Both the position numbers and the translations under genes were made by a program. This document shows, piece by piece, positions 33,286-47,490 of a DNA stretch of 64,000 nt (the stretch's first letter is position 1; each line of letters opens with the position of its first letter). This DNA is from Lunularia cruciata (lineage: Eukaryota; Streptophyta; Marchantiopsida; Lunulariales; Lunulariaceae). Under the pieces are notes generated by a model that was given only the letters and a program-made list of their open reading frames with translations, did not search any database and was not told where the DNA came from. The stretch covers positions 36,561,034 through 36,625,033 of the forward strand of contig OX419762.1 in the NCBI GenBank assembly GCA_948567375.1, given 5' to 3'.

Positions 33286-35274
33286 AATTGGGTTAGAAGA
33301 ACGAATACCCTCCGTAATCACTAGACTGATTGTTTTCTGGAGATAGATTTATCCGAATTTAATTTTTGGATTTATCTAATAAAAACCACATCAGAATCAT
33401 TGTATATTATAACATGAAAAGTAGATAATTCTCTGATGAACAACAGATTACAAGTATTTTTAACGATCTTGAAAAACATTTAGTTTAGAATTTATCAATA
33501 AATATTAGTGTAGAACCGAACATAAAAAAGGAAGACCAAATGAAAATATTTTCTCAAAATTGTGTGAGACATTGTGTGTAATAAGCGGCACGAACTTCTC
33601 ATGAAAATTTCTTATTCTGCTATAACATTTATTTATCATGTGTCCCTATTTGTAACAGAATTTTAGCTTATCATTCTAATTTTTGCGTAAAGCACAAGCA
33701 CAAAAGATTAATATCATCTAATATTTTTATTTTTATCGATTATTATTCATTTTTAGGAGTAAATTTAAGTGATTTTATTTTTTAGAGATTGTAAATAATT
33801 TTAATGATGTATATACTGAAATTGTAAATTCATAAAATTTGGAAGGAAATTACCATAATAAGTACTAAGTTATGTTATAAATAATTTATTCATATGTATA
33901 CTAATCACTTAAAATCATTTCCTACTTTGGTGAGCTTAATTTTGATACATAATAAATTTGAGGTCAAATAAAAGCATCTTCGAGAAAAGGGCTAAACCAT
34001 TCTATTAATAATTGTTCTGCAATACGCAATTTTTTGGATTGGAAAATTTATAGAATAATAAATTATTATTTATGTGTATCAAAGAGATTCTCTCAAAGAG
34101 AAGATATATTGCATTTTGATTTCTTGTAATACATTATAAAATTAACTCTAAAATTTTTTATTGAAAATTTAATTAAAATCCTAAATAGATTGCATATATA
34201 TATAGTAACCATGCTTGTAAATCTTTCTTTGATATAAATTATACATAAACTGAAACCCGTATTTTCGAAAGAGTTAGAATTTTGTATCTTTTGGCCTTTA
34301 CTTCATAGAATGCTCAATTGTAATCTTTTTAAAAATATACTTGAAATTAAGGATATGTTGGTTCATATCAAATTATCTTTAGTTTGTATATCTGGGTCAA
34401 TTTGGTGTGTGATTATCAACGCATCTACAATGCATGTGTCTTGAGTACTATAAGAGTAAGAACACTACGGTAAAAAATTTCCATAATGCTCTTTGTTTAT
34501 GTTGTCATTACTTAGTCTCTTGAATTGACTTCTATTGTTTGTCAATTGTTGCTCTCTTTCAGGTCTCGGCCCGGGTTCAACGTCAAACCGATTTTATTGT
34601 TTCAAATCTAATGTATCAGATTTCATATCGGTTTGGTTTTTAGAAGGGTCGAGTAAGTTTTGGTTCAAGATCGACTTCATGCAATCCGTTTTGTTTTATA
34701 GATTTTGGTTTTTTTATGGGTTTTGTTTGATGTAAGATTGATTTTCAACAAATAATATGACTTTGCTTCAAAATCGGTTAAGTTTGGTGTAACTCCAATT
34801 TGTAACCAAACTTGAAGGAGAATGACCCCCAAAAGTTACCACGTCCGTTTTATTATTAATCAATTTCGTTTATACCATCTTGATAGATTTTGTCTGACAA
34901 GAGTTCAATGTAGCAAGAGTTTGCTTGTAATCAAGTTTGATTTAGAAAGAGGAAGGGATTAGATTGTCTTGTTAATGTTTATAATTTCCTATGGTCAGTT
35001 CCTTTCGGTTGTTGAGATTAGGAGCTCAGTTTAAATCGAGTGGAAGCCGATGCAAACTCGTGGCCTCTATTAGTAATATAGAGATGAAGATTTTTAAACA
35101 TCCAACGAGGGAAGTGACTGCCATTAGTTTGTCCCTTATTACTATCTGCTCAAGGGTGAGACGGATACGATGAGGAAGTCGTCGAGAAATATGGGTGTGC
35201 CTCCTGACATTTAGATAGAGGGACCACTCAAACTCAAAGCCCAAATTCCACGTTTGAAATGCCTCTATTTATCG

Positions 35275-35292
35275 ATCTATCTATCTATCTAT
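35275..35292 (+). repeat. ATCT tetranucleotide microsatellite
   Basis: ATCT repeated about 4.5 times in non-coding DNA. Confidence 0.9.
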
Positions 35293-36859
35293 GGCTTCGA
35301 GTAAGTGCTCAATCTGCAAATCTGCTTTGATGCTTCATGGCGTGCGTTCTCAGGAGTCTATCCTAAACATTTCGGTGCCTATTCTGTACCGTCATAGCTA
35401 GTCCCACCGTAGAGGTTGACCCTGAAGTTAGTGTTGGCGTCCAAGCCAAAACTAATATTCATTGTTGCAGACTGGTAACAGGAGATTTTGTCGTGGATGC
35501 GGTAGTGAGTTTGGCAACTTATTATACTGGACGCAACATCCGCCGAATCGTGTGGAAACGATGAAACTGCCGTCTTCGATCAACCCCAGTCCATGGCTTC
35601 TTCGATTCTAATCTACCTTGTCCTTCCTTTTGGCTACTAGAAAGCTCAACCTCCTGGGTGCATCTGCATTGTCTCCTGCCACAGCAATATGATGACAAGC
35701 TCGGAGTCTTGACTAGTTCTTCGTCTTCACTTGCACAAGATTGTCGTGATTCTGGAGCGAACTCAGTTTAGCTACTTATACAATTTTGGTCTGAAGGGCC
35801 TTCGTCTTGAGCTATTTCCTGTCTTGTCCATGTGTGGACCCTATCGAGATTGCATGAGAACGTGCACGGGAAGTCTTCTCACTGAAGACCAGGGTCGGTA
35901 TTGGTAGTGGAGGCGTTGAAATGATTCTAGCGGATGTCAGCCCTTACAGCAGTTCCAGCTTGCTCCAGCTTCAGCAGTTAGTATTCGGTTCGAGATGGAA
36001 GAGGGATTGGAGAAGTACGTCGGGTTTATATTCTAGGACCACCTATTGTGACATAGTCTAGTGCCTGCCAGTCGTTATGTGGACTTTCGACCATGCCACC
36101 TGCCGCTCTATATTGTGATGATGGGGCCCATGCCCAGGTAGGTGTCTATCTTCGTTGACACGAGTGGGGTTATAGGTTTGACTACTGTACTATCCATAAA
36201 TTCAATAGCTTTTGAGCCCATTACATGGCCGTGGCTATGTGCCATTTAAGCTAGATACAAAATACATACCGACCTCATCAAGTTCACTTCTTCTGCAATT
36301 GAAAGGCGCTCAAACGAAGCAGGGCATGATCAATTCTGAGACAATGTGAGCAGTTACAGTACAACCAGTCGTGTAGTATCTGATCGATATAAATCGGGCG
36401 TACCTTGCAGGATTAATATCAGGGTTAGAATTTTCCGGGTCCTCGTTCACTGTTACAACTCATGTACTTAAGGAGGAGGACAACACAGGAGAGTGAGTTT
36501 CGGAGTCCTGTTGTACTACAGTACTGTGTGTTCTCGGAAAACTACTGCTCCCGCGTTGTTGCAATTAGCCCCTTCCCTTGGAACAGTTCTGGAGAAATTC
36601 TCATGGCCGATGGTAAGCAAACGGATGTTTTCCACCACTGGATGGGGACCTTATCTTTCTTTGTCTTTACGGGCCAAGTGATTCACGGGCATATCCGTTA
36701 TGGCATTTTCATTTGAAGTTTTGGGAATTATAGCTTACGGGGAAGATCTATCCGCACGAAAGGTTGGAATCAGAAGTTCGGGAGGGGCATCATGTAGGGT
36801 AAGCTTTCTTTAGAGATTAGTCAGAGCGGCGTAAGCACTGATGCAGCGAATTTCCGCAA

Positions 36860-36893
36860 AATCTTTGAAATACTGCGGTGTATTTCAAAGATT
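36860..36893. repeat. perfect 14-bp hairpin, 6-nt loop
   Basis: AATCTTTGAAATAC (36860-36873) is the exact reverse complement of 36880-36893. It lies about 600 bp beyond the 3' end of the NIP coding region. It is long for chance in this composition. It could be a transcript-end structure or a fold-back relic. Confidence 0.85.
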
Positions 36894-37489
36894 ATCTGTC
36901 GGATTATTTGTCTCGCAATTAGCAAGGCAAAACCTTGGATTTCGCCAGAGAGTTGGATTAGGATAATTGGTCGAATACTACCATGATTTGGAAATCATTA
37001 AAAGGCAAACTACATGTTCCAAACGACTTCATTCTAAATCTTTGAAGCTTGAAGTAAGGAGGAGACATCTCTTATCTTTATTAGATCGAGATGCATCAAA
37101 GGAAATATGGACGGCGGTTACATCGTCATCAGCAGTACCTTATGTACGGTGTAAAACTACAGTAACTGAATCTCGCCATCCTCATCGAAGTCAGCCTGAG
37201 AATACACCTTATGCAATTCCTTCTACCCTTATGAGGCGAAGGATGACGCGTCTCCTGATACCTTCGCTAGCTACGTAAAATCTGGAACCCCTAACAATAG
37301 TAGGTTAAAAGTGTTTCACCTAAACTGGACTAAAGCACCAACTTCAGACTAAAATTTTTTACAGAGAGGACTACAGCTTTGTTGTCATGCTTTCCGGCTT
37401 CGGGTTCTCTAATCATTTACAGAGAAAAAAACGATTGTAATGTGGATTTGGTTGACTCCGGTTCGCGTGAGGATTTGGTTCAACGCATT

Positions 37490-39474
<1,985 letters not shown>

Positions 39475-41803
39475 CTTAACGTTTGTTTGCAAGAAGATAT
39501 GTGGCAGAAATTTCTGCCAAGCAGTACAGGGAAGAGGCACAGAGGAAAGAATCTATGATAAACTTCTTTCTTTTGGAGGTTGTACGCCGATTTCTCAGTA
39601 CTTCTCCACTAAGTTATCCAGAAGACTGAACAATCCCCAAACCCCGAACAATATGCAACAACTGTCAGTTGAACACTTGTTGACGCAGCTGTCACATTCG
39701 CCTGGTTGTGCTTTCTACATGCGCAAGCGATCGACGAACCTTCCTTCCCTTCGAGCCGTGCAGGCGCAGTTTAGCATCAACCTTGTGAAGAGCTACATAC
39801 TGGTGTAAAAGCCGGAAACTCCTGATTTGACTTCAGCCTTTCTTCTCACATATGAAGCAAAATGGCGCAGCTTCACGTGCTGATACAATTGGTGTGTCCT
39901 TCCAGGTCGAGCGTACCGATTATACACCAAAGCAGGATGTTCTCTTACGTCCTTTTTGGCTTGAATCGAAGGGCTCAAATCCGTCCTTGAAAGATTCAAT
40001 CCAACCTGCAGTAAGAAACACCGTGGAATTAAACAACTTGTCTACCGAAACATCAAACCTTGCGAGATGTCTGGTCTGTCAGCGAAGTTCCCAACAATAG
40101 TTCTATTACGCCACTGGAATGTAATGCTCACCAGAAGAAAACAGCTCTTGAAACTGGATAGTTCTATAACAAGACGAAATGGCGCGCTATGCACAGACAC
40201 TTGAGAAACAGATATTTACATATGATCCAATAATGCCCTCTATTTTGCGATTCCTCAACAGTCTGAACGTCAGATGAATGTTGAAGTTCTCAAAGCAGAA
40301 CTAAGTCTTAGAACTGCTTACTAAATCCAAGTTATTAGACGGGTCCTCCTTACTCATTTATCCAGTCAAAAGCGATTCGGAACATGAGCAACTTTATCAT
40401 CTACCGTCCGCTGCACAAAGCTCTACTATAGTACGTATTGGTAGAAAGAATTTTTCCCGATGACTAGTAAACTACCTGAACTTGACTCCTTGACTGTCAG
40501 GTTCGCTTCTGTGATGTTCCACAATGCAGAGGCATCAACACTGCACGAGTCCGCTTCCGGAGATGACTTCAGTTCGGAGTCCAATACACAATCAATAGAA
40601 TCTCCCAGCCTTTACACTCTCCGTGTACTGTAACCAAAAGCACCCGCTCCCGAACCAAGCAAATAAGTGCCAGAACCTACTGACTGCACTCTGCACACTG
40701 CTACAAGCAAACTTACGCACTCAAGTACTTTCAGTACTTCGTGAGGAGCAGTGGCATGCATGCGCCACTCGACCCGAGCTATATTATCGTCGTCAACTGT
40801 CCCAACTTCTCAGAAACTCACCCCTCTCCTCTCTTCCTCTCTCTCCTGTTCCTCGCTTATCTAGTTGTTACTGTGTGCTCGCATAACTTCGCTAACCAGC
40901 GCATCACTTCCTCCCATTTATCGAGTCGACAGAAGCTGGTCAATCAGTCGCCGATTCTCCCTCCACTTCACTCGCTAACGCGCCGAATTTTCGATGTCAA
41001 AAAAGAGAAACCCAAGTGGACTGGCACTGCCCAAACGAATCCGACACGTACAACTCTTAAAATTGATGACATCTCCACTGGAGATTGGACCAACAGGACA
41101 TTTGAAGACCTGCGCTTGTCACTTTTACCTACGGGATAACCAATCCCGTACCTATGCAGCGATGGATTTCTTGGGTGCCGGATCTCCAATTCTGGGTGAC
41201 AGTTGTTAGGATCTGGGATTGCTCCGCACCTGCTGGATGTGATCTACGGTGACGATCAATCTTCAGAGCTTTTAGAACTAGTCACGCGTTAGCCGCTTCT
41301 CACCCTCGATATTTGAACGGGGTGCTCACAGAGGTCAACGGGTCTGTTACGCGGAGTGCACCCTTAAAAATGCAGATACCCTGCTGGGGGACCAGATCCA
41401 CTCGCAAGGAACCGGCGACTACCGGTAGTGTCATCTTTCCCGGCAGATTGTGGACATAGTGGGGTCGCGAGGAGTTCTGCCGAGGATAAAGGCAGTGATG
41501 CATTTTACTCGAGCATTGGACTCAGTTAACATCCCGATTCAGAAGGAATACGGTACTCCCGAAGTAGTCCCGGTGACCTTTCCAGGGTGTCGAGAAAAGT
41601 TCTACAAATAAAGGCCGGTATCATCATCGGTATGAATCCCATGGCTTACTTTTTCCTCCTTCCGGCAAGGCCGAGGAGAAAAAGGGCATGCAAACGCCGA
41701 TGTTCAAGATTCCAGGCGCGGTCCGGTGGATCAGAATAGAACGCTACGTGGTTGCTGTGCTAGACGTGGACCAACCTGGTTACCAAGGATAGGTAGATGG
41801 GTA

Positions 41804-41843
41804 GGTGGGTACAGTCGCTACGCCTGTAGCGACAGCGCCCACC
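41804..41843. repeat. two-part stem-loop
   Basis: GTCGCTAC (about 41814) pairs with GTAGCGAC (about 41825), and an outer GGTGGG (about 41805) pairs with CCCACC (about 41838), giving a compact GC-rich hairpin. A short CTAACA tandem follows at about 41855-41870. Confidence 0.6.
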
Positions 41844-42420
41844 GGGTGGTCACACTAACACTAACACTAAACCGGGTGATCTGGGGTGGGTTCATGTGAT
41901 CAGCATTAATTTGGACCATTATCCCTTTAGGTATAAGTTCCACGTCGCTTAGTTTCTACTTTATTTGTCTAACAATGGACGTAATATGGCGCATGACTGA
42001 ATTTGGACTTCTCACCTGATTGGAACCAAGGATTATATCTATGAAAGGAAGAAAACAAATTTGATGCAGTTCATGCAAAAACCGGACCCTAGTCTCACCA
42101 TAATCTCATTTTTTTGTGTGCATGAACGCCGATTAATTGGCGATTGATTGGCGCGAGGTCATAGCAGTTATCCAAAGTAAGACGTTCGAAGCTATGCCAG
42201 GCTTCTACTGCACCAGTTCTTTCGGAAAAAGTTTTAAAACGTTCTGAGTTGGTACGTGGACAATGTTCAACTTACTCTAATTTGAGTCTATAAGATAAGG
42301 TTTTCACAATGTAGAATGAGAGCTGCCCTGTCTTTATTGTACTAATACTGTTTAAGACAGTATATGAAGGTCTGCATACATCTCTGGGGACCTTCATGCA
42401 GACCATCACCGATGTTCCTT

Positions 42421-42498
42421 CATAGTGTTAGTCTCCCAAACTGGGCGTCCAGCGTGCAGGAAGGTGCTGCACGCCCAGTTTGGGAGACTAACACTATG
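42421..42498. repeat. perfect inverted repeat, 28-bp arms, 22-nt centre
   Basis: Bases 42421-42448 are the exact reverse complement of 42471-42498 (left arm begins CATAGTGTTAGTCTCCC). The centre can add a few more pairs. Just upstream, GGTCTGCAT (about 42370) and ATGCAGACC (about 42396) form a second, smaller hairpin. No open frame. It may be a young hairpin-RNA locus or a miniature fold-back element; no 8- or 9-bp target duplication was seen at the arm ends. Confidence 0.9.
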
Positions 42499-42680
42499 CA
42501 ACCAAAATAACCCATAGCTGATTGGAGGAAAGGACTGCTTATTTGCATAGAAAGTACACAGGAGTTATAAATTGGTATAATCTCGGGACAACACCATCAC
42601 CTAATCTTCGGTAGAAGCATTGAATTAGCATTCACCGACTCCGTACACCTCATCGATAATGAAAGGACCAGATGAAATTG

Positions 42681-42713
42681 TTGGACAAGGTTGGACAAGG
42701 TTGGACAAGGTTG
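42681..42713 (+). repeat. TTGGACAAGG decamer, three tandem copies
   Basis: Three exact copies of the 10-mer followed by TTG. Non-coding. Confidence 0.95.
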
Positions 42714-45002
42714 TCTACAATTGCAATATCGCATTAGTTTATGGACAGACTTTAGTAATTTTGGTTTCATCTGAGAGAAAGAGTGGTGCTTAACTTGGCG
42801 TTGAAACATATCAAACATGAAAGAGTCAGCTTATATGATCCAGTAATGAAGGAATATCTCGTCAAGTGTTTCGGAAATTATTGCTATTGACCAGTTGGAG
42901 ATGGGGCTTTTACTCCACACGGTAGTACTGTAGTGGTCCAACTCAGGTTCAATGATTATCGTCAGTCTATGTTCAGAAGTCAACATCTTCGATATCCATA
43001 CGATATATCTATCATGGGAAGAATGGAGCCGCTGTACGCTTTTTATCCCAAATCAACTATCACACTCATATGAATTCCAACGCCTGAGTTCACGAATGTG
43101 GATCATGCTTATGACGGAGAGATATCGCATGGTGTGAACTATACCTTAGCTTGTAATGAGCAAATACTTCAAGTATTCCAGATTTTTTTAATGTGTCTTG
43201 TGGGCAACATGTAGTACCGACGAGCGAAATATAGAGAAACGATCACATTATTCAACTGGTTGCACAAAAACATTTACACCCACAAATTGAAAGTAAATCT
43301 CGTTCAGAATTAGCAATTCTTTTCTTTTTGGATGTCTGTAGTTTGCGCAGTATACAGGCGAGACGGAGGAGTAATGAATGAATTAAAAGCACAAGACTTG
43401 GATTATTTTTATTTATTTATTCAAAGTTTTCACACTCACGAGTTGGACTTAGCAATTTTGATATTAGTGTCACTGCAATAATCTACACCACTCTGTATTT
43501 CCTTCCCCATGTAGCCGGGATTCCGCTCTGTCTTCCTTAATTTCTTGTGAAAAATAGATAGATTGATCTTCAAATCTATTCTGAGCTGATGATTGATTCA
43601 GTGTTTGAGAACTCGACTGAACACGTTATTGAAGTACAAAGCTGTACACAAGTCTATCCAAAAGGTGCAGAATTCTATCGCGGCCCAGATTTGTGCTATG
43701 CTTTGAATGAGCTTCTACCAGTTTGAAGTTGATTCTATCACACCTGTTTTGTATAATAAGTTTTTCCAAGAAACTCGTTCCCATTTTTGCTTCAAGATAC
43801 TCATTGATAAGTTTGTCGTGAAAAAGTTCTTAGCACACACGTACTCCGCAATTTCTTCAAATCGATCGCTAGGCCGGACTCTATTCTCAGTTGTATTTGA
43901 GGACCAAAAAATAGGAACCCCAATAAATTTTGGGAATTGTTATATCGACCCCTCTTTGTTAAAACGACCCACTTTCGTTCCTCGAACTCACGCCATAGGC
44001 TGTCAACGAGCAAGCCAATTCCCACAGGCGTTGATTATGACTAGACCACGTCATCAGAATGTACGGCTGCATCGTTTTGATGAGTCGATTTAACAATTCC
44101 CTAAATTTTACCTGAAACACCATTTGCCTTCACAGGTGTTGCACATAGCAGGTGCTCCGTTGACCAAGTTACTACGGCAGCTCTTTCACTTCATCAGAAA
44201 GGCTCACGTGAACCACCTGATGACCAGTTTAAGAATGCTCGAATGGAGATCCGGTGGCAGTAACTCAGCCTACTTTATCGCCCCACCAACTTGGCGCTTC
44301 CACAGTGTTGTCATCTTTAGGAGAAATGCCATGCTCAAGTATTCTACCGGCTGCCTATGTTCCTGTAGACAAATTATGTTGTGTTTCTTCGAGCACTACC
44401 GGTGTATCGGGTACCCTGAGGTTCAATCTGGATCACAGACGACTTGCTTGCTAAACTTTACTCTTGCCGCACGAGAAACAAACAATGCAACTTTACTATC
44501 CAGAATGCCTCTAACTATAATCGAGGAGAGGATGACAGTTCTCTCTCAATATGGTCATTGTCAGCATTACCTTCACTTCGCGAAATTGAAGTAGAGAAAG
44601 ATCCGTCCAGACATTCTCTCTTTGTTGTCATGTTCAACGACCGTTCTCAACGGACTGGTGTCGTTTTCAGAAAGGAAGAGTCTAAGCTAATATATGTGGC
44701 ATTCTTAGGGTGGTTGGAATGGACGGTCGGACTAATTGTAATAGTTCTTTTCCATTGTCTCATTTTACGTACACAGAATAAAACTCTAGTTAAAGAAAAA
44801 CAGGAATTGAGCATATTGGGCCAAGTCAAAGGTGTGGTAAAAAGACAATGACATTGACAATCTTAAGGAGTTGCTTACAAATCACTTCGTCGACACCATG
44901 CATGCACCGTTGCAGTATATCGCGGCTTGCTTTAGGAAATACGGTAGTACAGAAGTACCCTGACTAAGTTTTCATAAAGTAAGGTTGGGTTGGTTTATAA
45001 GA

Positions 45003-45190
45003 GGATGAAGCTATCTCCCTAAATGGAGCTTCGTCCTTCTGTATACTCCACACAAAGAATCTAAACTCCTGGTAAAATAGAAAGAAGACGACAGTGGAGG
45101 AAAAACGAAGGAGGGGAAGACCCCATCAAGCCATACAAAGAAGGAAATAAAAAGAAGGTAACATGGGGCTAAGCCCCAATAGAGTCCCTA
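45003..45190 (+). repeat. dispersed repeat copy R3 with an upstream hairpin
   Basis: 45085-45190 shares GGAAGACCCC, ATCAAGCC, AAGAAGGTAACATGGGG and CCCCAATAGAGTC with R1. Its palindrome reads GGGGCTAAGCCCC, differing from R1's GGGGTTAAACCCC by a matched pair of changes. Upstream, AGGATGAAGCT and AGCTTCGTCCT (about 45003-45039) form an 11-bp stem with one wobble pair. Confidence 0.7.
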
Positions 45191-46392
45191 CGAGAAATCT
45201 GCACCACCGTACCGAAGATATCCACGCTATGCAAATCGTATTGTTTACATACCATGGGAGCATCCGTAGAAACATTATCTAATGTGATAATTCTCCTCTG
45301 GAAACTGTATCAACTATGGTATTCGATAGAACAATGGATACATATTGTCTAAAATATATTACAAAGGACGAGAGTGATAAAATAATGATTACACATTGTT
45401 TAAAATATACTATAAAGTATAAAAATAATACACTTAAATATATTACCAAGTATGAGAGTGATACCCTTACGCCTGACATGATAGATAACCTCTTGCACAA
45501 TGTCTAACAAATATGTCAAAATATATCCCGGGGAAAAATGGGAAACTCTACCGAATGATATTCATGACTAGGTTCCGGTATACTACTATCTGAAAAAGCA
45601 TATACGTAGTCTAGGTTCGCATTTCTAAAGTTAACCAACAACTCTCTAGGAAAGCAAAGTCAGTTAGTTTAGACTGTTAACCGTTCAATCGTACTAAAAC
45701 AATTGCAAAAAGATTGTATCCGCTTTTCTTGAGGAATACATGCGGTATAATGGCAGCACAAGTGTCAATCAGACTTATTAAAACAATAGTTGTCTGGACG
45801 CATGTCGCATACTATGCGAAATCGGTGGAAAGCCTGCTATCAACTGTTACCGTGTTTTGTTTTGTAAAAGTATGATAGGTGCACAGACCGGAGTTATAGC
45901 AGTGACATTAAGACGGACGAACAGGAGGGTCTTTGTTTTCAAACTTAAATCATAACTTAGGAGAAATGAGAACCTTAAGACTTTATAGGATAACTAATAA
46001 ATACGGTGATTATCATCCTGATCAAAACTTAATCTGATCGACTAAATTTTATTTTTGAACTGCAATTTATGAGTTTTGATATTCTTTCTCACTTCTAGTA
46101 TCCTGGGAGTGCTGTTATGGTACGAGGACTTCGTCGCCGATTACTTAGATGCTCTTCAAACAAAATATGTTTGTGTATAGAGATTTTCCTTTATCAGTAT
46201 CCTTGATTTTCTAATCGGATCTACAAGCGGATTTAGGTAAAAAGTTTCTTGTAGTTTCATTCTTTGATCACCATCTACTCTCGGTTGCTTCTTTTCACTG
46301 TTCTTTCTTCTCTTTCTTTCTTATTAAATTTGATAATCGTCAGAAAATTTTATATGGAAATCTCTGATGATATTCTCAGACTTGATATACTA

Positions 46393-46565
46393 CCAAGGAT
46401 TTAGTATCTACGTAAATATCTGTACATATTTGTGTGGATATCCTCAGAATTGATGTACTTCCAAGGATTTGGTATGTACATAGATATCTTACATATTTTG
46501 TGTGGAGTACTACCAAGGATTTGGTATGTACATAAATATATTTACATATTTTGCGTGGAGGGTAA
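46393..46565 (+). repeat. three imperfect copies of an AT-rich unit
   Basis: CCAAGGATTTGGTATGTACA-like words followed by AAATAT and ACATATTTTGTGTGGA recur from 46393, 46461 and 46513, with uneven spacing (68 and 52 bp). Non-coding; possible matrix-type or decayed repeat. Confidence 0.75.
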
Positions 46566-47244
46566 ACCTACTACCTATTAAGGAGATATCAATTGTACTG
46601 TTTTATTACTGAGGCCTTGTCTTTTGTCATGCTTGAGAGCCTTTGAAAGGAGAATTATTGGAGTATTTGGTGATTTCTTCAAATTAAGTACTTTGCTACG
46701 TAAGATAAGAGATTTGGCATATAATCAAATACATTTGCATATTGTAATAATGAGTAGAAAAATTGCAATTTATTTAGAGATAGCATTTACAACATTCTAG
46801 TAGCTTGGTACCCTTATCACCTTTACTTCACCCCTTTTGGGTGGAGTATTACCTTTTGTAGTGATTCAAAGACACATCTTTGTGAGGACAGGTTTATGAT
46901 AAAGGTGTGGAATGGGTCCCTTCTTTTCTAGCTATTATTATGGTAGAGAAGGATGCTTTATCTCCAAAGCGTAGAAAGATCTTCCATCCTTTAGTTCTAT
47001 GTTACTTGATTTTACTAGAAATTTTTTAAGTTTCTCTAATGCACCAACATTGAGCAACTTAATATCATCTTCTAGTGAATCTATTCATTTTGCGTGTTAC
47101 TTACTCAATGCAATGATCTAAAACCTTAGCCTTATTTTACCCTTTTCTTGTACGCCTTGATTGTATCATCCTCAATGTTATCCAACGTGAATCTTTATCT
47201 TAGTCTTAGATGAACATACCTTAATTTCAATTATAGGAAATTTA

Positions 47245-47480
47245 TGGGCACAGAGTTTGAGGGGATTCATACAATTTATAGAAACAACTCTTTACTAAGT
47301 AGTAGAATACAATGTCTTGTCAATCAAGCCTTGTGGCTCCATGGACCGCTCAACTGCTCTTGGCAGTTATTCTGTGGTAACTGTGGTAACCTTGTTCTCA
47401 AGTTAGCTAGAACTAGAGATAAGGGTATGATACTAGAGTTATGATACTTAACTAGTTAACTTATAATCTGGTTTCTTACA
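47245..47480 (-). mobile_element. 3' LTR of copia element A
   Basis: On the minus strand it starts TGTAAGAAACC directly after the purine tract TAAGAGGGAA (plus 47481-47490), which fixes this end. The other end (near 47245) is less certain. It aligns with the LTRs at 62613-62865 and 62910-63188 but lacks an internal piece of about 40-60 bp present there. Confidence 0.8.
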
Positions 47481-47490
47481 TTCCCTCTTA

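Larger units (their letters stand above)
27570..37489. other. unassigned 10-kb stretch between tRNA-Val and the NIP gene
   Basis: No protein gene recognised; the open frames are short and unlike known families. Supported items inside it are listed separately: hairpins at 28719-28751 and 36860-36893, dispersed repeats at 31195-31331 and 33172-33285, and a TCTA run at 35275. About 33.3-34.5 kb is markedly AT-rich with no frame longer than a few dozen codons. Tandemly similar words around 34.6-34.8 kb (Phe/Leu-rich frame) look like low-complexity decay. Confidence 0.5.
39475..47244. other. NIP upstream region and unassigned DNA
   Basis: The first kilobase or more should hold the NIP promoter and leader; no convincing TATA box was found. 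Several frames of 70-156 codons (around 40.7-41.2, 43.7-44.1 and 44.1-44.9 kb) resemble no family I know. The one at 44444-44851 has one hydrophobic segment near its end, which is not enough to call a gene. Listed separately are hairpins at 41804-41842 and 42421-42498, small tandem repeats at 42681 and 46393, and dispersed repeat R3. Confidence 0.5.

Noticed and set aside
39475-39540. Extended N-terminus of the NIP protein
   Set aside because: The longer frame would begin at GTG, not ATG, in a eukaryotic gene. The ATG at 39474 has a strong context and gives a NIP-like N-terminus.
41855-41870. CTAACA repeats as a telomere-like array
   Set aside because: Only two to three units, and not the plant telomere unit TTTAGGG.
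42421-42498. CRISPR-like or bacterial attachment palindrome
   Set aside because: The window is a plant nuclear sequence; a single palindrome with no repeat-spacer array fits a fold-back or hairpin locus instead.
44444-44851. 135-codon frame with one hydrophobic segment
   Set aside because: A single hydrophobic stretch and no recognisable domain, splice context or start signal; not enough to call a gene.
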